From NCBI GenBank assembly GCA_031291235.1, contig JARLJL010000009.1, positions 1 to 64,000 on the forward strand: a stretch of 64,000 bases of DNA. The letters are read 5' to 3'. The DNA comes from Sulfuriferula sp. (GTDB lineage: Bacteria > Pseudomonadota > Gammaproteobacteria > Burkholderiales > Sulfuriferulaceae). Within the stretch, counting starts at the first letter, position 1. Every line of letters starts with the position of its first letter. A program made the position numbers and the translations under genes. The notes beneath the pieces are model-generated. The model was not told the origin of the DNA and searched no databases. It saw nothing but the letters and a program-made list of their open reading frames with translations. Positions 43,721 through 51,857 of the stretch are shown one piece after another.

Positions 43721-44116
43721 TCAGAAAAACATCGATTTATCACATGCCAAAATCAAGTCAGCCATTTTGCTTGCATTCGCAATTTCATCGACTTCATCGA
43801 TAATGTCTGACTCTGTCAATTTGTAACCGGGCATAGCCGGTTTGCACATATATAATTTTACACCAGCCGCCTTTGCATCACGAATAAATTCTATGATGGT
43901 CTTGCCGCCGTCCATGGCTGTCAGTTTTTCTGCAATACCCTTCTGCGCAAGCTTTACGGCTTCCATTGTAAAGAAAATACTGACATCCGCCTCCATTGAG
44001 GCCAATATGGCGCCAATATAGAATGGCGTAGCGCAACGGTGTGGCGTGGAAGGACCGCTAGTCATTACAATAACAACTGACTTTTCTTCATTATCCAGGT
44101 AATGATGTTCAGCCAT
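43721..44116 (-). CDS. dsrE3B: DsrE-family protein, DsrE3B-like
   Basis: A 131-residue DsrE/F-like fold protein: SVVIVMTSGPSTPHRCATPF, ADVSIFFTMEAVKLAQKG and VKLYMCKPAMPGYKLTESDI, with candidate sulfur-carrying cysteines C28 and C91. The C91 position matches the conserved cysteine of DsrE3 proteins. It lies between two lbpA genes and overlaps the stop of the upstream one by one base. A sulfurtransferase role in feeding or emptying sHdr is expected from the family. The B subtype is assigned by its difference from the larger DsrE3A protein encoded near tusA and is tentative. Confidence 0.75.
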   Translation of the reverse strand: MAEHHYLDNEEKSVVIVMTSGPSTPHRCATPFYIGAILASMEADVSIFFTMEAVKLAQKGIAEKLTAMDGGKTIIEFIRDAKAAGVKLYMCKPAMPGYKLTESDIIDEVDEIANASKMADLILACDKSMFF

Positions 44117-44562
44117 TATCGCGCGCCTCTTTCACAATGTATGTCTTCCCGTCTGGTGCGCTCGCAATATCCTGCTTGAGCAGCATCGCCAGTTACCATG
44201 CCGTTAAGCGCATCTTCTACGCTACCAGAAGGTCGTACACGCGCAATCCAGGCTTCATAAGGCTCAATATTCAATAAATTCGGGTCATCCAGTACGTCGT
44301 GGTTGGCTTCCTCGATCACGCAATCAAAGACATTAGGCACTGGGCCCGCCCATTTACCACTTTCTATCGTCGCTACCGGTTTACCTACAGGACGTAGCGT
44401 ACCCGGTCTACGTACTCGCACATGCAATATCTTACCGGCCACAGTCTGGGAAATATCCGTCATACCAACTGTCAGGCTACCATCTTCTTCGCGACGCGCC
44501 CAAATTTGATATTGATCATCGTAATACAGCTCGGGTCGAAATTCGCAGCCGTTACATTCCAT
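44116..44562 (-). CDS. lbpA: Second lipoate-binding protein LbpA (GcvH-like)
   Basis: A 148-residue GcvH-fold protein clearly paralogous to the one at 43183: LYYDDQYQIWARREEDGSLT near the start and the lipoyl lysine K70 in VATIESGKWAGPV. The C-terminal tail is longer and charged (ERTRREDIHCERGAR), and it lacks the GWLV region of its sister, having EAWIARVRPSG. It starts 65 bases after hdrB2, behind a hairpin, and its stop is fused to the dsrE3B start (TGATG). Both copies keep the attachment lysine, so both may be lipoylated. One may be dedicated to the sHdr complex and the other to another step. Confidence 0.85.
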   Translation of the reverse strand: MECNGCEFRPELYYDDQYQIWARREEDGSLTVGMTDISQTVAGKILHVRVRRPGTLRPVGKPVATIESGKWAGPVPNVFDCVIEEANHDVLDDPNLLNIEPYEAWIARVRPSGSVEDALNGMVTGDAAQAGYCERTRREDIHCERGAR

Positions 44563-44591
44563 AGTTTTTCAAATTATTTAGTCGGCTACAA

Positions 44592-44614
44592 ATGGGCGCC
44601 ATATTGGCGCCCAT
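44592..44614 (-). terminator. Intercistronic hairpin between hdrB2 and lbpA
   Basis: A 9-bp perfect GC stem (44592-44600 ATGGGCGCC, 44606-44614 GGCGCCCAT) with loop ATATT starts 13 bases after the hdrB2 stop. No U-tract follows. It could be an attenuator, a processing site or a stabiliser that sets lbpA expression apart from the sHdr enzyme genes. Confidence 0.5.
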
Positions 44615-44627
44615 CCCCTACGAAAGT

Positions 44628-45539
44628 CTAGACCACACCTTTTTCGTGCAAAAAGTCCAGAGAATCGCTGACATTTTCATGCACGCCGAGCTTACGAGCA
44701 GACAACCCCATAGCCAAGCCTAGCAATTGAGTAAAATACAGTATCTTGACGTTGGTCTTAATACCAAATTCGGTCTCAGCTCTTACCTGATGCATTTCCA
44801 GCCCGGAATGACAGGTTGGGCATTCGGTTGCAATCACTTCAGCACCGGCGTCTTCTGCAGCCTGAATAATATTCAGCACCAGCTGCGTTGAAGTATCGGC
44901 ATCGGACAGAGTATGAGCCCCACCGCAACACGCCGTTTTCAGAGGAAAGTCGATGTTTACCGCGCCTGCTGCACCCAGTAAATCATCCATGAAATGCGGT
45001 TTGTAGCTTGACTCACTTCCCGGGCCCTGATCTTTCTCAGGGAAAATTTGACGTGGACGGGTATACATGCAGCCGTAATAGTTGGCGATTTTAATACCAT
45101 TCAAGCTTTTGGAAATTTTCTGCTTGATACCGTCTGCACCCAGATCTTCCATAAGCCATTCAAGCAAATGCACTGTACGCACATCACCTTGATAAACCGG
45201 ATCGTCGGATTTCTTGGCCAGACCTTGCAGCGTATCCAACGATTCCTTGGATGTCGCCAATTCGTATTCGGCCTTCTTCAGATTATGATAGCAACCGTTG
45301 CACGGTGCCATCACAGTATCGTAACCCATCTGCTCGCCGGCAATCGCCATGACACGTGCCGACATATAGGTTTGCAGCATCGGATGGATATTTTTTACTT
45401 CCATCGCTCCGCAGCAATTCCAGTCATGCACTGTTTCCATTTCCATGCCAAGGCTCTTCACCAAAGCACGCGTTGAGCGATCGTATGGGCCGCCTGAACC
45501 TTCCAGTGCGCAACCAGGGTAATAGGCTACTTTAGCCAT
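44628..45539 (-). CDS. hdrB2: sHdrB2, CCG-domain heterodisulfide reductase-like subunit
   Basis: A 303-residue subunit with two cysteine-rich CCG domains: YYPGCALEGSG to VHDWNCCGAMEV with MAPCNGCYHNL in the first, and NYYGCMYTRP to LKTACCGGAHTLSD with TECPTCHSGL in the second. In methanogen HdrB such motifs bind noncubane 4Fe-4S clusters at the heterodisulfide site. In sHdr the subunit is part of the cytoplasmic complex that oxidises protein-bound sulfane sulfur. It overlaps hdrC2 by eight bases. Confidence 0.9.
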   Translation of the reverse strand: MAKVAYYPGCALEGSGGPYDRSTRALVKSLGMEMETVHDWNCCGAMEVKNIHPMLQTYMSARVMAIAGEQMGYDTVMAPCNGCYHNLKKAEYELATSKESLDTLQGLAKKSDDPVYQGDVRTVHLLEWLMEDLGADGIKQKISKSLNGIKIANYYGCMYTRPRQIFPEKDQGPGSESSYKPHFMDDLLGAAGAVNIDFPLKTACCGGAHTLSDADTSTQLVLNIIQAAEDAGAEVIATECPTCHSGLEMHQVRAETEFGIKTNVKILYFTQLLGLAMGLSARKLGVHENVSDSLDFLHEKGVV

Positions 45540-46302
45540 GTGCCAACTCCTTCTGTTCTTTCACGTATTGACTTAGGACTTCACCTGTACGGCCCCAGGA
45601 CTTGGTTTTTGGTTTAAAGAACATAGACCATCCCATATGCAGGGAATGCATGATAGGCGTACGTGCCAGGAATTTGAACACATTACCTTTACGCAATTCT
45701 GTCCATTTGTTCATACGTGCCACGAAAATACCCAGCCAACCGTTCAAAGCCATTTCCTTGATGTCCTGATCGGTATTTTTGTAGAAATTGGTCATCACTT
45801 CAGAATCTTCAATGCGACCGCGTTCCAGACACTGACGCGCAAATTCCTCATCGAATATCGATGATTTCGACTTCTCGCCGTAACCTTCTGCTTCTATCCA
45901 GTGGGCTAGCGCTTTCATCACGCCTTCGGGACGCACATCCTTTGGACAAATATTCGTGCACTTATTGCACGATACACATTGCCATATGATGTCCTTATCC
46001 TTCAGAATTTCGTCCTTCAAGCCTAAGCGAGTCAGATAAATCCAGTAACGAGGATTAAAATCGGTATTTTGCGCGTACATAGTGCACGAATTGGTGCACG
46101 AACCGCACTGCCAGCAGCGATGAACGTTTTCCGCTCCCGCAAACTGTTTAATGTGGGTTTCAAACCCATCATCATATTCTTTCAGCGTACGCGGCAGTAT
46201 CATGGTATTCCAGTGACCCGACACGTCAACGCCATCAACAACCAGGGTATCGCTAGATATCAGCCGATCCGGGTCTATCAGTGTTTTTTCATGAATCGCC
46301 AT
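45532..46302 (-). CDS. hdrC2: sHdrC2, iron-sulfur heterodisulfide reductase-like subunit
   Basis: A 256-residue electron-transfer subunit with two 4Fe-4S motifs, CWQCGSCTNSCTMYAQN (about residues 58-68) and CVSCNKCTNICPKDVRP (about 109-119). The first motif ends CT rather than CP, unlike HdrC1. It passes electrons between HdrA and HdrB2 in the sHdr complex. The C-terminal extension (about residues 150-256) is helical. It lies 68 bases after the hypothetical gene and overlaps hdrB2. Confidence 0.9.
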   Translation of the reverse strand: MAIHEKTLIDPDRLISSDTLVVDGVDVSGHWNTMILPRTLKEYDDGFETHIKQFAGAENVHRCWQCGSCTNSCTMYAQNTDFNPRYWIYLTRLGLKDEILKDKDIIWQCVSCNKCTNICPKDVRPEGVMKALAHWIEAEGYGEKSKSSIFDEEFARQCLERGRIEDSEVMTNFYKNTDQDIKEMALNGWLGIFVARMNKWTELRKGNVFKFLARTPIMHSLHMGWSMFFKPKTKSWGRTGEVLSQYVKEQKELAHG

Positions 46303-46370
46303 TGAAGCTTCTCCTAAAATCCTTCAAAACCAAGCAAAAATATTTTGCTGTCATTTAAGCCGAACGTAGA

Positions 46371-47246
46371 TTATGCAGCTTGCTCGTGCCTTACTCTTGA
46401 CATGCCTTCTTTCGCCGGGGAGTCTATCCCCAAAAATTTCTTAATATGATCTGCAGGTCCACTCGCACGACCAAAATCCGCGCTAAGCATACCCTCGGCC
46501 ATGGAGCGAAAGTACTCTGCATAGGCTTGAGCTTGAACTAAATCAACCCAGTAATGCACATCTTTGTACAAGCCTTGCTCTGCAAGCTGTGCAGCCAGCC
46601 ACGTACGCGCTCCTTCGTACATCTCGGGGCTATTACCCAGAGGTACATCAGGCAAGGTATCATTCCCACGAATGAACTCTCTTAACGCACCGCTTACTGT
46701 GTTCTGATCCCACACCCAGCGCGTCATCAGCGGATACTTGATTGGGTCGTTAAAGTGCAGCATCTCCGCCCCGAAATCAAAAGCAGCACGACGATTTTTG
46801 GCAGCTTGCTTTCTGGTTTCCTTGTCAGCGGCATCGTCGATGACCTGCACGACCTCGGCAAACCGGTTCAAGCGCTCCAGCAACACGGCCTTTCCGTAAA
46901 GCAAATCGCGTATCTCATTGACTGCTGTAGTTATTCCCATCGCGTCGAACGCAGGATATATCCTGCGTCTTGCGGAAAATACTGTTTCAAGCAATGCTTC
47001 AACGCCATCCATTGTCAGTTGCTCAATCGCATTCTGATTAAGCAGATTTGCAAACAGACGATGCTTTGCTTCCAGACTAGCTAGAAACGAATCTATCCCG
47101 GCGTCTTCTTCCGTGATATGTTTCAAGGCAGAGAAACGTTGTTGGAACTGACCCGCATCCAGAGGGATGGAAAGCTCCGCCGGAATTATTAAATCCGGCT
47201 CGGCTTCCGCCTCTACGCTATTAGGCTGCTTTTTGAACCAGAGCAT
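46371..47246 (-). CDS. Conserved hypothetical protein of the sHdr cluster (Hyp)
   Basis: A 291-residue protein of unknown function. Its place between hdrA and hdrC2 is the position of the conserved hyp gene of sHdr clusters. It is predicted almost wholly helical, with no signal peptide, no membrane segment and no cysteine in the part I could read, so it is not an iron-sulfur protein. Its N terminus (MLWFKKQPNSVEAEAEPDLI) is charged and a stretch of heptads follows. Its start overlaps the hdrA stop by 26 bases, arguing for tight co-expression. A structural or assembly role in the sHdr complex is plausible but not shown. Confidence 0.82.
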   Translation of the reverse strand: MLWFKKQPNSVEAEAEPDLIIPAELSIPLDAGQFQQRFSALKHITEEDAGIDSFLASLEAKHRLFANLLNQNAIEQLTMDGVEALLETVFSARRRIYPAFDAMGITTAVNEIRDLLYGKAVLLERLNRFAEVVQVIDDAADKETRKQAAKNRRAAFDFGAEMLHFNDPIKYPLMTRWVWDQNTVSGALREFIRGNDTLPDVPLGNSPEMYEGARTWLAAQLAEQGLYKDVHYWVDLVQAQAYAEYFRSMAEGMLSADFGRASGPADHIKKFLGIDSPAKEGMSRVRHEQAA

Positions 47247-48270
47247 TCATGTCACCTACAGCGCGCATCGCCATGGCCAAGCCATGCGAGATGCTGGTAT
47301 CGATATCTTCCGGGCCCAATGCTGCGCCACCCACATAGATACCACGACGCGTGCTGCTGAATGTGCTGGTGTAATGCTCGCCCTTGTCCACGAATCCGTG
47401 CTTTTCCAGCCCAATACCGAATATCTTGGAAAGTTCTGGATTTTCTTCGCTTGGATCCATGCCGATAGCATGCACTACGATATCCATAGGAATAACGATA
47501 GGACGCTTAACCAAGGTATCTTCACCCTTTACCAGCAAACGCCCGTCAACCGATTTTGTCACTTCAGCGATACGCGCTTTAACGAACTTGGTTTTAAATT
47601 CTTCCTGAGATTTCCAGTAGAACTTGTCTTCGTACAGACCGAATGTACGAATATCCATGTAATAAATGAAGACTTCAGTGGTTGGGGAAATTTCCTTAAT
47701 TTCCATCGCCAGATTGGTAGAAACGGTACAGCAAATTTTCGAGCACCATTCGCGACCGATTTGACGATCCCGCGAACCTACGCATAACAGAATCGCAACG
47801 CGTTCCGGAACACGGCCATTAGATGGGCATGCAATCTTGCCATTAGCAACCATCTGTTCCATCTGCGTGGTCGTCAATACGTCTTCATACGTACCGAAAC
47901 CCCATTCTGGCTTGTTGATAGAATCGAAGTGAGTAAAGCCAGTACCAAGAATAATGCTGCCGACGTTAGCGGATTGACCGTTCGACAACGTTACCGTGAA
48001 ATTACCGGCTTCACCTTCAACCTTAAGCACTTTTGTGGACTTGTAAATTGTCACATTTGCATTATCTTCAACACGTTTGACCATACGACCAATCGCATCT
48101 TTCGCCCATTCGCCGGACGGCACCAATTTGGCATATCCAGACAAAATTGGCGCGCCGCCAAGAACAGCTTCTTTCTCAACCAATATTACTTTCTTACCGA
48201 TCGAAGCTACACCTGCCGCAGCAGATAAACCAGTCGGGCCTGCGCCCACTACTAAAACGGTATCAGACAT
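47221..48270 (-). CDS. hdrA: sHdrA, flavoprotein subunit
   Basis: A 349-residue FAD protein. It begins SDTVLVVGAGPTGLSAAAGV, has the HdrA-type cluster ligands C163, C176, C180 and C181 in LLCVGSRDRQIGREWCSKIC, and a C-terminal FAD motif GIYVGGAALGPEDID. It is shorter than methanogen HdrA and has no extra ferredoxin domains, as typical of sHdrA. It accepts electrons from sulfane sulfur oxidation, with NAD as the likely final acceptor. It is one base behind hdrB1 and overlaps the hyp gene. Confidence 0.92.
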   Translation of the reverse strand: MSDTVLVVGAGPTGLSAAAGVASIGKKVILVEKEAVLGGAPILSGYAKLVPSGEWAKDAIGRMVKRVEDNANVTIYKSTKVLKVEGEAGNFTVTLSNGQSANVGSIILGTGFTHFDSINKPEWGFGTYEDVLTTTQMEQMVANGKIACPSNGRVPERVAILLCVGSRDRQIGREWCSKICCTVSTNLAMEIKEISPTTEVFIYYMDIRTFGLYEDKFYWKSQEEFKTKFVKARIAEVTKSVDGRLLVKGEDTLVKRPIVIPMDIVVHAIGMDPSEENPELSKIFGIGLEKHGFVDKGEHYTSTFSSTRRGIYVGGAALGPEDIDTSISHGLAMAMRAVGDMNALVQKAA

Positions 48271-48271
48271 T

Positions 48272-49618
48272 TTATTGACGGCCTCCTAATGCCAGCTCAG
48301 GGTTATATAAATATTCGATGTTACCTGCTTCAACTTCTTTTAAATAAGCTTCAAAAGTTTTCTTGGCATCCGTCCAGGAAATCCCCATCTTTTCAACCAG
48401 TTCTTCACATGGCGAAGCGTGCCATTGCAATTGCACGATCTTGAATGGATCTGCACCGCAAGCTAGCGCTGCAAATTGCACGTCAGCCATGATAGGCACT
48501 GCAAAATTGTTGTCGTGCGCTTTGCCGATCCACTGATTTTTATCCATAGTGGTAATACAGCCGGTATCAATTCCCAGCATCACGTCGGCGTTAGCTTCTT
48601 CGCGCACTACGCGTATTTTGCGATCCATGGTAAACGAACGGGTAAACTCTCGCTCGGAGATAATATGGCGAAATCCGAAGCCACAGCAATCGTACCAAGT
48701 AGAATAATCAATAACTTGTGCGCCTAACGCCATAGCCATCGAACTACCTACAGCCGTACGATTACCCCCAAGAATTTCTGGATCGTAAATTGCGTCCTCA
48801 TGCACCATTTTGTAATAGTGGCATGCGGCATGCATCGTTACACGAATGTTGGACACATCAACAGTTTGCAACTCGGAAGCAATACGATTGCGCACAACGT
48901 GCACCCATTCCGAGTAGTGAATGATTTCTTCAGGAATAACCAGCTTGCCGTCTACCAGACGACCCAGCTTGCCCAATATCTTGGTCACGCGTTCGCGCAG
49001 TTCAGCTGACTCAACAAGATACTTACGAATTTCCTTGTAGTTACCAAAGGAAGTACCGCAATGTACCAGTGGGTAAAAATGGCCCGCTTCAAAACCGTGC
49101 TGTTTGCCGGAAATATAAGCCTGATGGAAGTTACGCATGAATACGGCAGCCAACGATTCTACGTTGCCGATGCCCGAACCATGATAGTTCCACGCTGTGC
49201 AGGAAGTCTGATCGGTTTCATCCAGATAATCCTTGCCTGGCACATATCCGAAATTATTCATGAACCACAGGATGGATGTCGGATAACCCGGAATATTGCC
49301 GCACTGTCCGCAAGATTTGTGATGCCACAGCTGCGTGGTCGGAATGCGTTTATTCCAGCCGAACAATGTTTGCACATCCACAGGTTTATGATCATCGGTA
49401 ATACGATGAACGATGATTTGTCCATCTTTTTCCAATTCCCACATGTGATCGCGTATATCATCCATGCGCTCACCCAAATCGATAGTGCGCTTGTCTACGT
49501 GCTTGCGCACCCATTCAGTCGCCTTGGTAGCTTCAGCTCCAGACAGATTGGTTTGCTGGAAAAACGAACCGTGACCAGCAATTCCTTCATTTTCATTTCC
49601 ACTGGCAATATTGCTCAT
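48272..49618 (-). CDS. hdrB1: sHdrB1, CCG-domain subunit
   Basis: A 448-residue subunit, longer than HdrB2. The cysteines lie in LWHHKSCGQCGNIPGYPTSI, ETDQTSCTAWNYHG, MHAACHYYKMVHED, STWYDCCGFGFRHI and LGIDTGCITTMDKN. Only the second half keeps a classical CCG motif; the first half is degenerate, which agrees with the asymmetry known between sHdrB1 and sHdrB2. It holds the substrate-side iron-sulfur cluster and pairs with HdrC1. The gap to hdrC1 is 44 bases. Confidence 0.88.
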   Translation of the reverse strand: MSNIASGNENEGIAGHGSFFQQTNLSGAEATKATEWVRKHVDKRTIDLGERMDDIRDHMWELEKDGQIIVHRITDDHKPVDVQTLFGWNKRIPTTQLWHHKSCGQCGNIPGYPTSILWFMNNFGYVPGKDYLDETDQTSCTAWNYHGSGIGNVESLAAVFMRNFHQAYISGKQHGFEAGHFYPLVHCGTSFGNYKEIRKYLVESAELRERVTKILGKLGRLVDGKLVIPEEIIHYSEWVHVVRNRIASELQTVDVSNIRVTMHAACHYYKMVHEDAIYDPEILGGNRTAVGSSMAMALGAQVIDYSTWYDCCGFGFRHIISEREFTRSFTMDRKIRVVREEANADVMLGIDTGCITTMDKNQWIGKAHDNNFAVPIMADVQFAALACGADPFKIVQLQWHASPCEELVEKMGISWTDAKKTFEAYLKEVEAGNIEYLYNPELALGGRQ

Positions 49619-49662
49619 AATGGATCTCCTGATAAATTAACTTACAGAATTATAGCGAACGA

Positions 49663-50346
49663 TCAGTCTTCTTCCTGCTCTTCCAACCACTCTTCGTACT
49701 CTTCGCGTTTTTCATCGATAAAGTCTTCGATAACGTCGAACAGATTTTCATCCATTGCCTCCAGCGAGGACAGCACACCGGTCATTTCCCAGATGGTATA
49801 CATCTCTACCGACGTTTTCAAAGAAACTTCCCAAGCAGTATCGGTCGTTTGCAAAGTACGAACAGGAATTGCTTTACGCAATGTCTTAAGATCGCCTTCA
49901 ACTTTCTGAATATTAGGACCCCAATCCGGGAAGTGATCCGGCTGAATCATGTCAGGCGACAACTGGTTGCCTGTCGTAATCAACTTCAGCATCACGCGGC
50001 CAAACGGGCGCAACACGTCCTTGGCGGATTGCATGCCATGCTTGATAGACACTTCGCGCATGATCATCACCAAACCACCAGGTGAATTTTTAAATGGGCA
50101 ACGCGCTGCACACGTCATGCATTGCGCACATGCCCAGATCTTTTCCTGCATTGCATCATAAATTTGCTCAACGTTTTCCGTCCACAACAACTGAACTATT
50201 TCACGCGGGCTGTAGTCATAAAATTGCGCTGACGGGCAGGTAGCGGTACAAATACCGCAATTCAAACACCCATTCAATTCATGATCATAACGAAAGTCGC
50301 TACGTATATCATCATAAATCTCGCGCATTTCAGCGTAAGTTGCCAT
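49663..50346 (-). CDS. hdrC1: sHdrC1, iron-sulfur subunit
   Basis: A 227-residue protein with two 4Fe-4S cluster motifs, CLNCGICTATCPSAQFYDYS (about residues 26-36) and CAQCMTCAARCPFKNSPGG (about 72-82). It ends in an acidic tail (EEYEEWLEEQEED). It is the first gene of the sHdr unit, with GAGAGG ahead of its ATG, and a 250-base gap separates it from dsrE3A, where a promoter candidate lies. It transfers electrons between HdrB1 and HdrA. Confidence 0.9.
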   Translation of the reverse strand: MATYAEMREIYDDIRSDFRYDHELNGCLNCGICTATCPSAQFYDYSPREIVQLLWTENVEQIYDAMQEKIWACAQCMTCAARCPFKNSPGGLVMIMREVSIKHGMQSAKDVLRPFGRVMLKLITTGNQLSPDMIQPDHFPDWGPNIQKVEGDLKTLRKAIPVRTLQTTDTAWEVSLKTSVEMYTIWEMTGVLSSLEAMDENLFDVIEDFIDEKREEYEEWLEEQEED

Positions 50347-50432
50347 TATGTACCTCTCGATTAATCATGCCGTAACATTAAAGACTGGGGTTCATTCAGC
50401 GTAGCCCAGACAATCAAAATATCAAGACGAAA

Positions 50433-50462
50433 ATAATACCATTTTCAGTAGGAAATGGCTAA
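50433..50462 (-). promoter_or_regulatory. Candidate sHdr operon promoter with dyad in the spacer
   Basis: On the minus strand TTAGCC (50457-50462) and TATTAT (50433-50438) are 18 bases apart. The spacer is nearly filled by a dyad with arms CCATTT (50439-50444) and AAATGG (50453-50458), a likely regulator site. The -35 is weak, as expected for an activated promoter. It lies about 90 bases upstream of hdrC1. This is pattern reading only. Confidence 0.4.
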
Positions 50463-50534
50463 ATTTTGGAACCGGTCAACACCCGCAACCAGTTATTTGA
50501 CAGCTCGGTGGATCTACCAAACCGCTTCGGTAAC

Positions 50535-50559
50535 AAGCCGGAAATTTTGTCCCCGGCTT
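50535..50559 (-). terminator. Hairpin after dsrE3A
   Basis: AAGCCGG (50535-50541) pairs with CCGGCTT (50553-50559) across an 11-base loop, 38 bases after the dsrE3A stop on the minus strand. A second small stem (ACCG-CTT-CGGT at 50521-50531) follows. With no U-tract, it is a weak terminator candidate that would separate the soe/tusA unit from the sHdr unit. Confidence 0.4.
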
Positions 50560-50596
50560 CACTACCTATAATCTACAGTTAATTTATTGCAAAATC

Positions 50597-51106
50597 TTAA
50601 AGATACAAACAAATATCCGAATCACCTGCAAACGAGAAGAAGGAGGCAGCGCCAACGTACTCCAAGCCGTCGATAAAGTCGCTATGCTCGAAACCGAACA
50701 ATTCTACCGTCATTTGGCAAGCCAGAAACTTCACATCGGCTTCCTGACACATCATTCTTAAATCTGCGATTGTTGCCACGCCGTTGTTGGCGATTGTTTG
50801 TTTCATCAGCACGGTTGCCAATGATTCGTATCCCGGCACCAAAGCCTGTATGGCATTCGGCACGTTCCAATTGATACCGCGAAACCATTTCGGTCCGAAC
50901 GGCATTTTCATGGGCATCCCCGGATTACCCAAAGGACTGACTTTCAACACGGAAAGATCGTTGCGAACCAACTGCAAGCCATAGAACGTAAAAAATATTT
51001 CCACTGCATAATCAAGTGCAGCAGCGGTAGACGCCAGAATGAATGGCGGATACGCCCAATCCAGTGTGCCTTTGGTTGCTATGATTGCAAGCTTCTTTTG
51101 ATCCAT
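50597..51106 (-). CDS. dsrE3A: DsrE3A-like sulfurtransferase
   Basis: A 169-residue DsrE2/DsrE3-type protein: LAIIATKGTLDWAYPPFILA, VEIFFTFYGLQLV, FRGINWNVPNAIQ and LRMMCQEADVKFLACQMTVE. Candidate sulfur carriers are C120 and C130, the pair conserved in DsrE3A. It is cytoplasmic, with no membrane segment. Next to tusA and a rhodanese gene it forms the conserved rhd-tusA-dsrE sulfur relay that hands sulfane sulfur to sHdr. The gap to tusA is 67 bases. Confidence 0.85.
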   Translation of the reverse strand: MDQKKLAIIATKGTLDWAYPPFILASTAAALDYAVEIFFTFYGLQLVRNDLSVLKVSPLGNPGMPMKMPFGPKWFRGINWNVPNAIQALVPGYESLATVLMKQTIANNGVATIADLRMMCQEADVKFLACQMTVELFGFEHSDFIDGLEYVGAASFFSFAGDSDICLYL

Positions 51107-51173
51107 GTTTAACTCCTCATTCTTTTTTCATATCGCTGAACACACGCATGCGTTCAGCGACACTACCAATTTA

Positions 51174-51401
51174 TTATTTCTTCTTCATAAAGAAAGTAAA
51201 CTCACCGCCTGCTTGCGCAGAAGACAATAATTCATTGCCGGTTTGTTTAGCAAACGCTTCAAAATCCTTAATCGCGCCTGGGTCTGTTGCAACAATCTTC
51301 AATACTTGGCCAGCAGTTAATTCTGCCAAGCTTTTTTTGCAACGCAAAATAGGTAATGGGCAGTTTAAACCACGTGCATCCAGTTCTTTATCGAAATTCA
51401 T
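51174..51401 (-). CDS. tusA: TusA sulfur carrier protein
   Basis: A 75-residue protein with the TusA signature LDARGLNCPLPILRCKKSLA, whose C14 carries the persulfide; C21 is also in the motif. The SirA-like fold continues with VLKIVATDPGAIKDFEAFAK. It links the rhodanese with DsrE3A and, from there, sHdr in sulfur oxidisers. In other bacteria TusA serves tRNA thiolation, but the setting here is oxidative sulfur metabolism. Confidence 0.93.
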   Translation of the reverse strand: MNFDKELDARGLNCPLPILRCKKSLAELTAGQVLKIVATDPGAIKDFEAFAKQTGNELLSSAQAGGEFTFFMKKK

Positions 51402-51463
51402 CTCTGTCTCCTTCAGTTAAAAAATTCACAAACCCAACTCGAAATTATATACGAGTCAAAATT

Positions 51464-51784
51464 TCATATTGATGTTAGGGGTTTACCGGAACGAATCCAA
51501 CCCATTATGCCGCCCTGGAGGTTATAAACCTCACCGACACCCTTTGACGCCACGAATGAACAAGCTTGCGCTGAGCGCCCACCGGACTGGCAATAAAAAA
51601 CAATCGGGCGATCACTAGGCAAATCCTGCGCTTTCAATGGCAGCAAATGCAGCGGTATATGCACCGCACCTTCGATACCACCTCGCGACACTTCTGCATC
51701 TGTACGCACATCAATCAACATGCAGTTCGAGTTTGCTTTTAATTCCTCCAAACCCTGCACATCAACCTCTTTAAAACCGTACAT
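51464..51784 (-). CDS. rhd: Single-domain rhodanese
   Basis: A 106-residue rhodanese with the active-site loop C65-Q-S-G-G-R in IVFYCQSGGRSAQACS, MLIDVRTDAEVSRGGIEGAV at the first conserved region and VYNLQGGIMGWIRSGKP at the end. The frame extends to an ATG at 51877 inside soeC, but the domain starts at the ATG at 51784, with GGGG eight bases upstream, so the shorter form is listed. It takes sulfane sulfur from low-molecular carriers and passes it to TusA. No signal peptide: cytoplasmic. Confidence 0.88.
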   Translation of the reverse strand: MYGFKEVDVQGLEELKANSNCMLIDVRTDAEVSRGGIEGAVHIPLHLLPLKAQDLPSDRPIVFYCQSGGRSAQACSFVASKGVGEVYNLQGGIMGWIRSGKPLTSI

Positions 51785-51857
51785 AACTGCCCCAAATTTA
51801 TCAAAGTTTACTAATATACCAAAATGATGAAACGATGCAAATAGTTTTCTTATATAT

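Noticed and set aside
43183-44562. The GcvH-like genes as part of a glycine cleavage system
   Set aside because: No gcvT or gcvP nearby, and both proteins carry the LbpA-type N terminus and sit within the sHdr locus.
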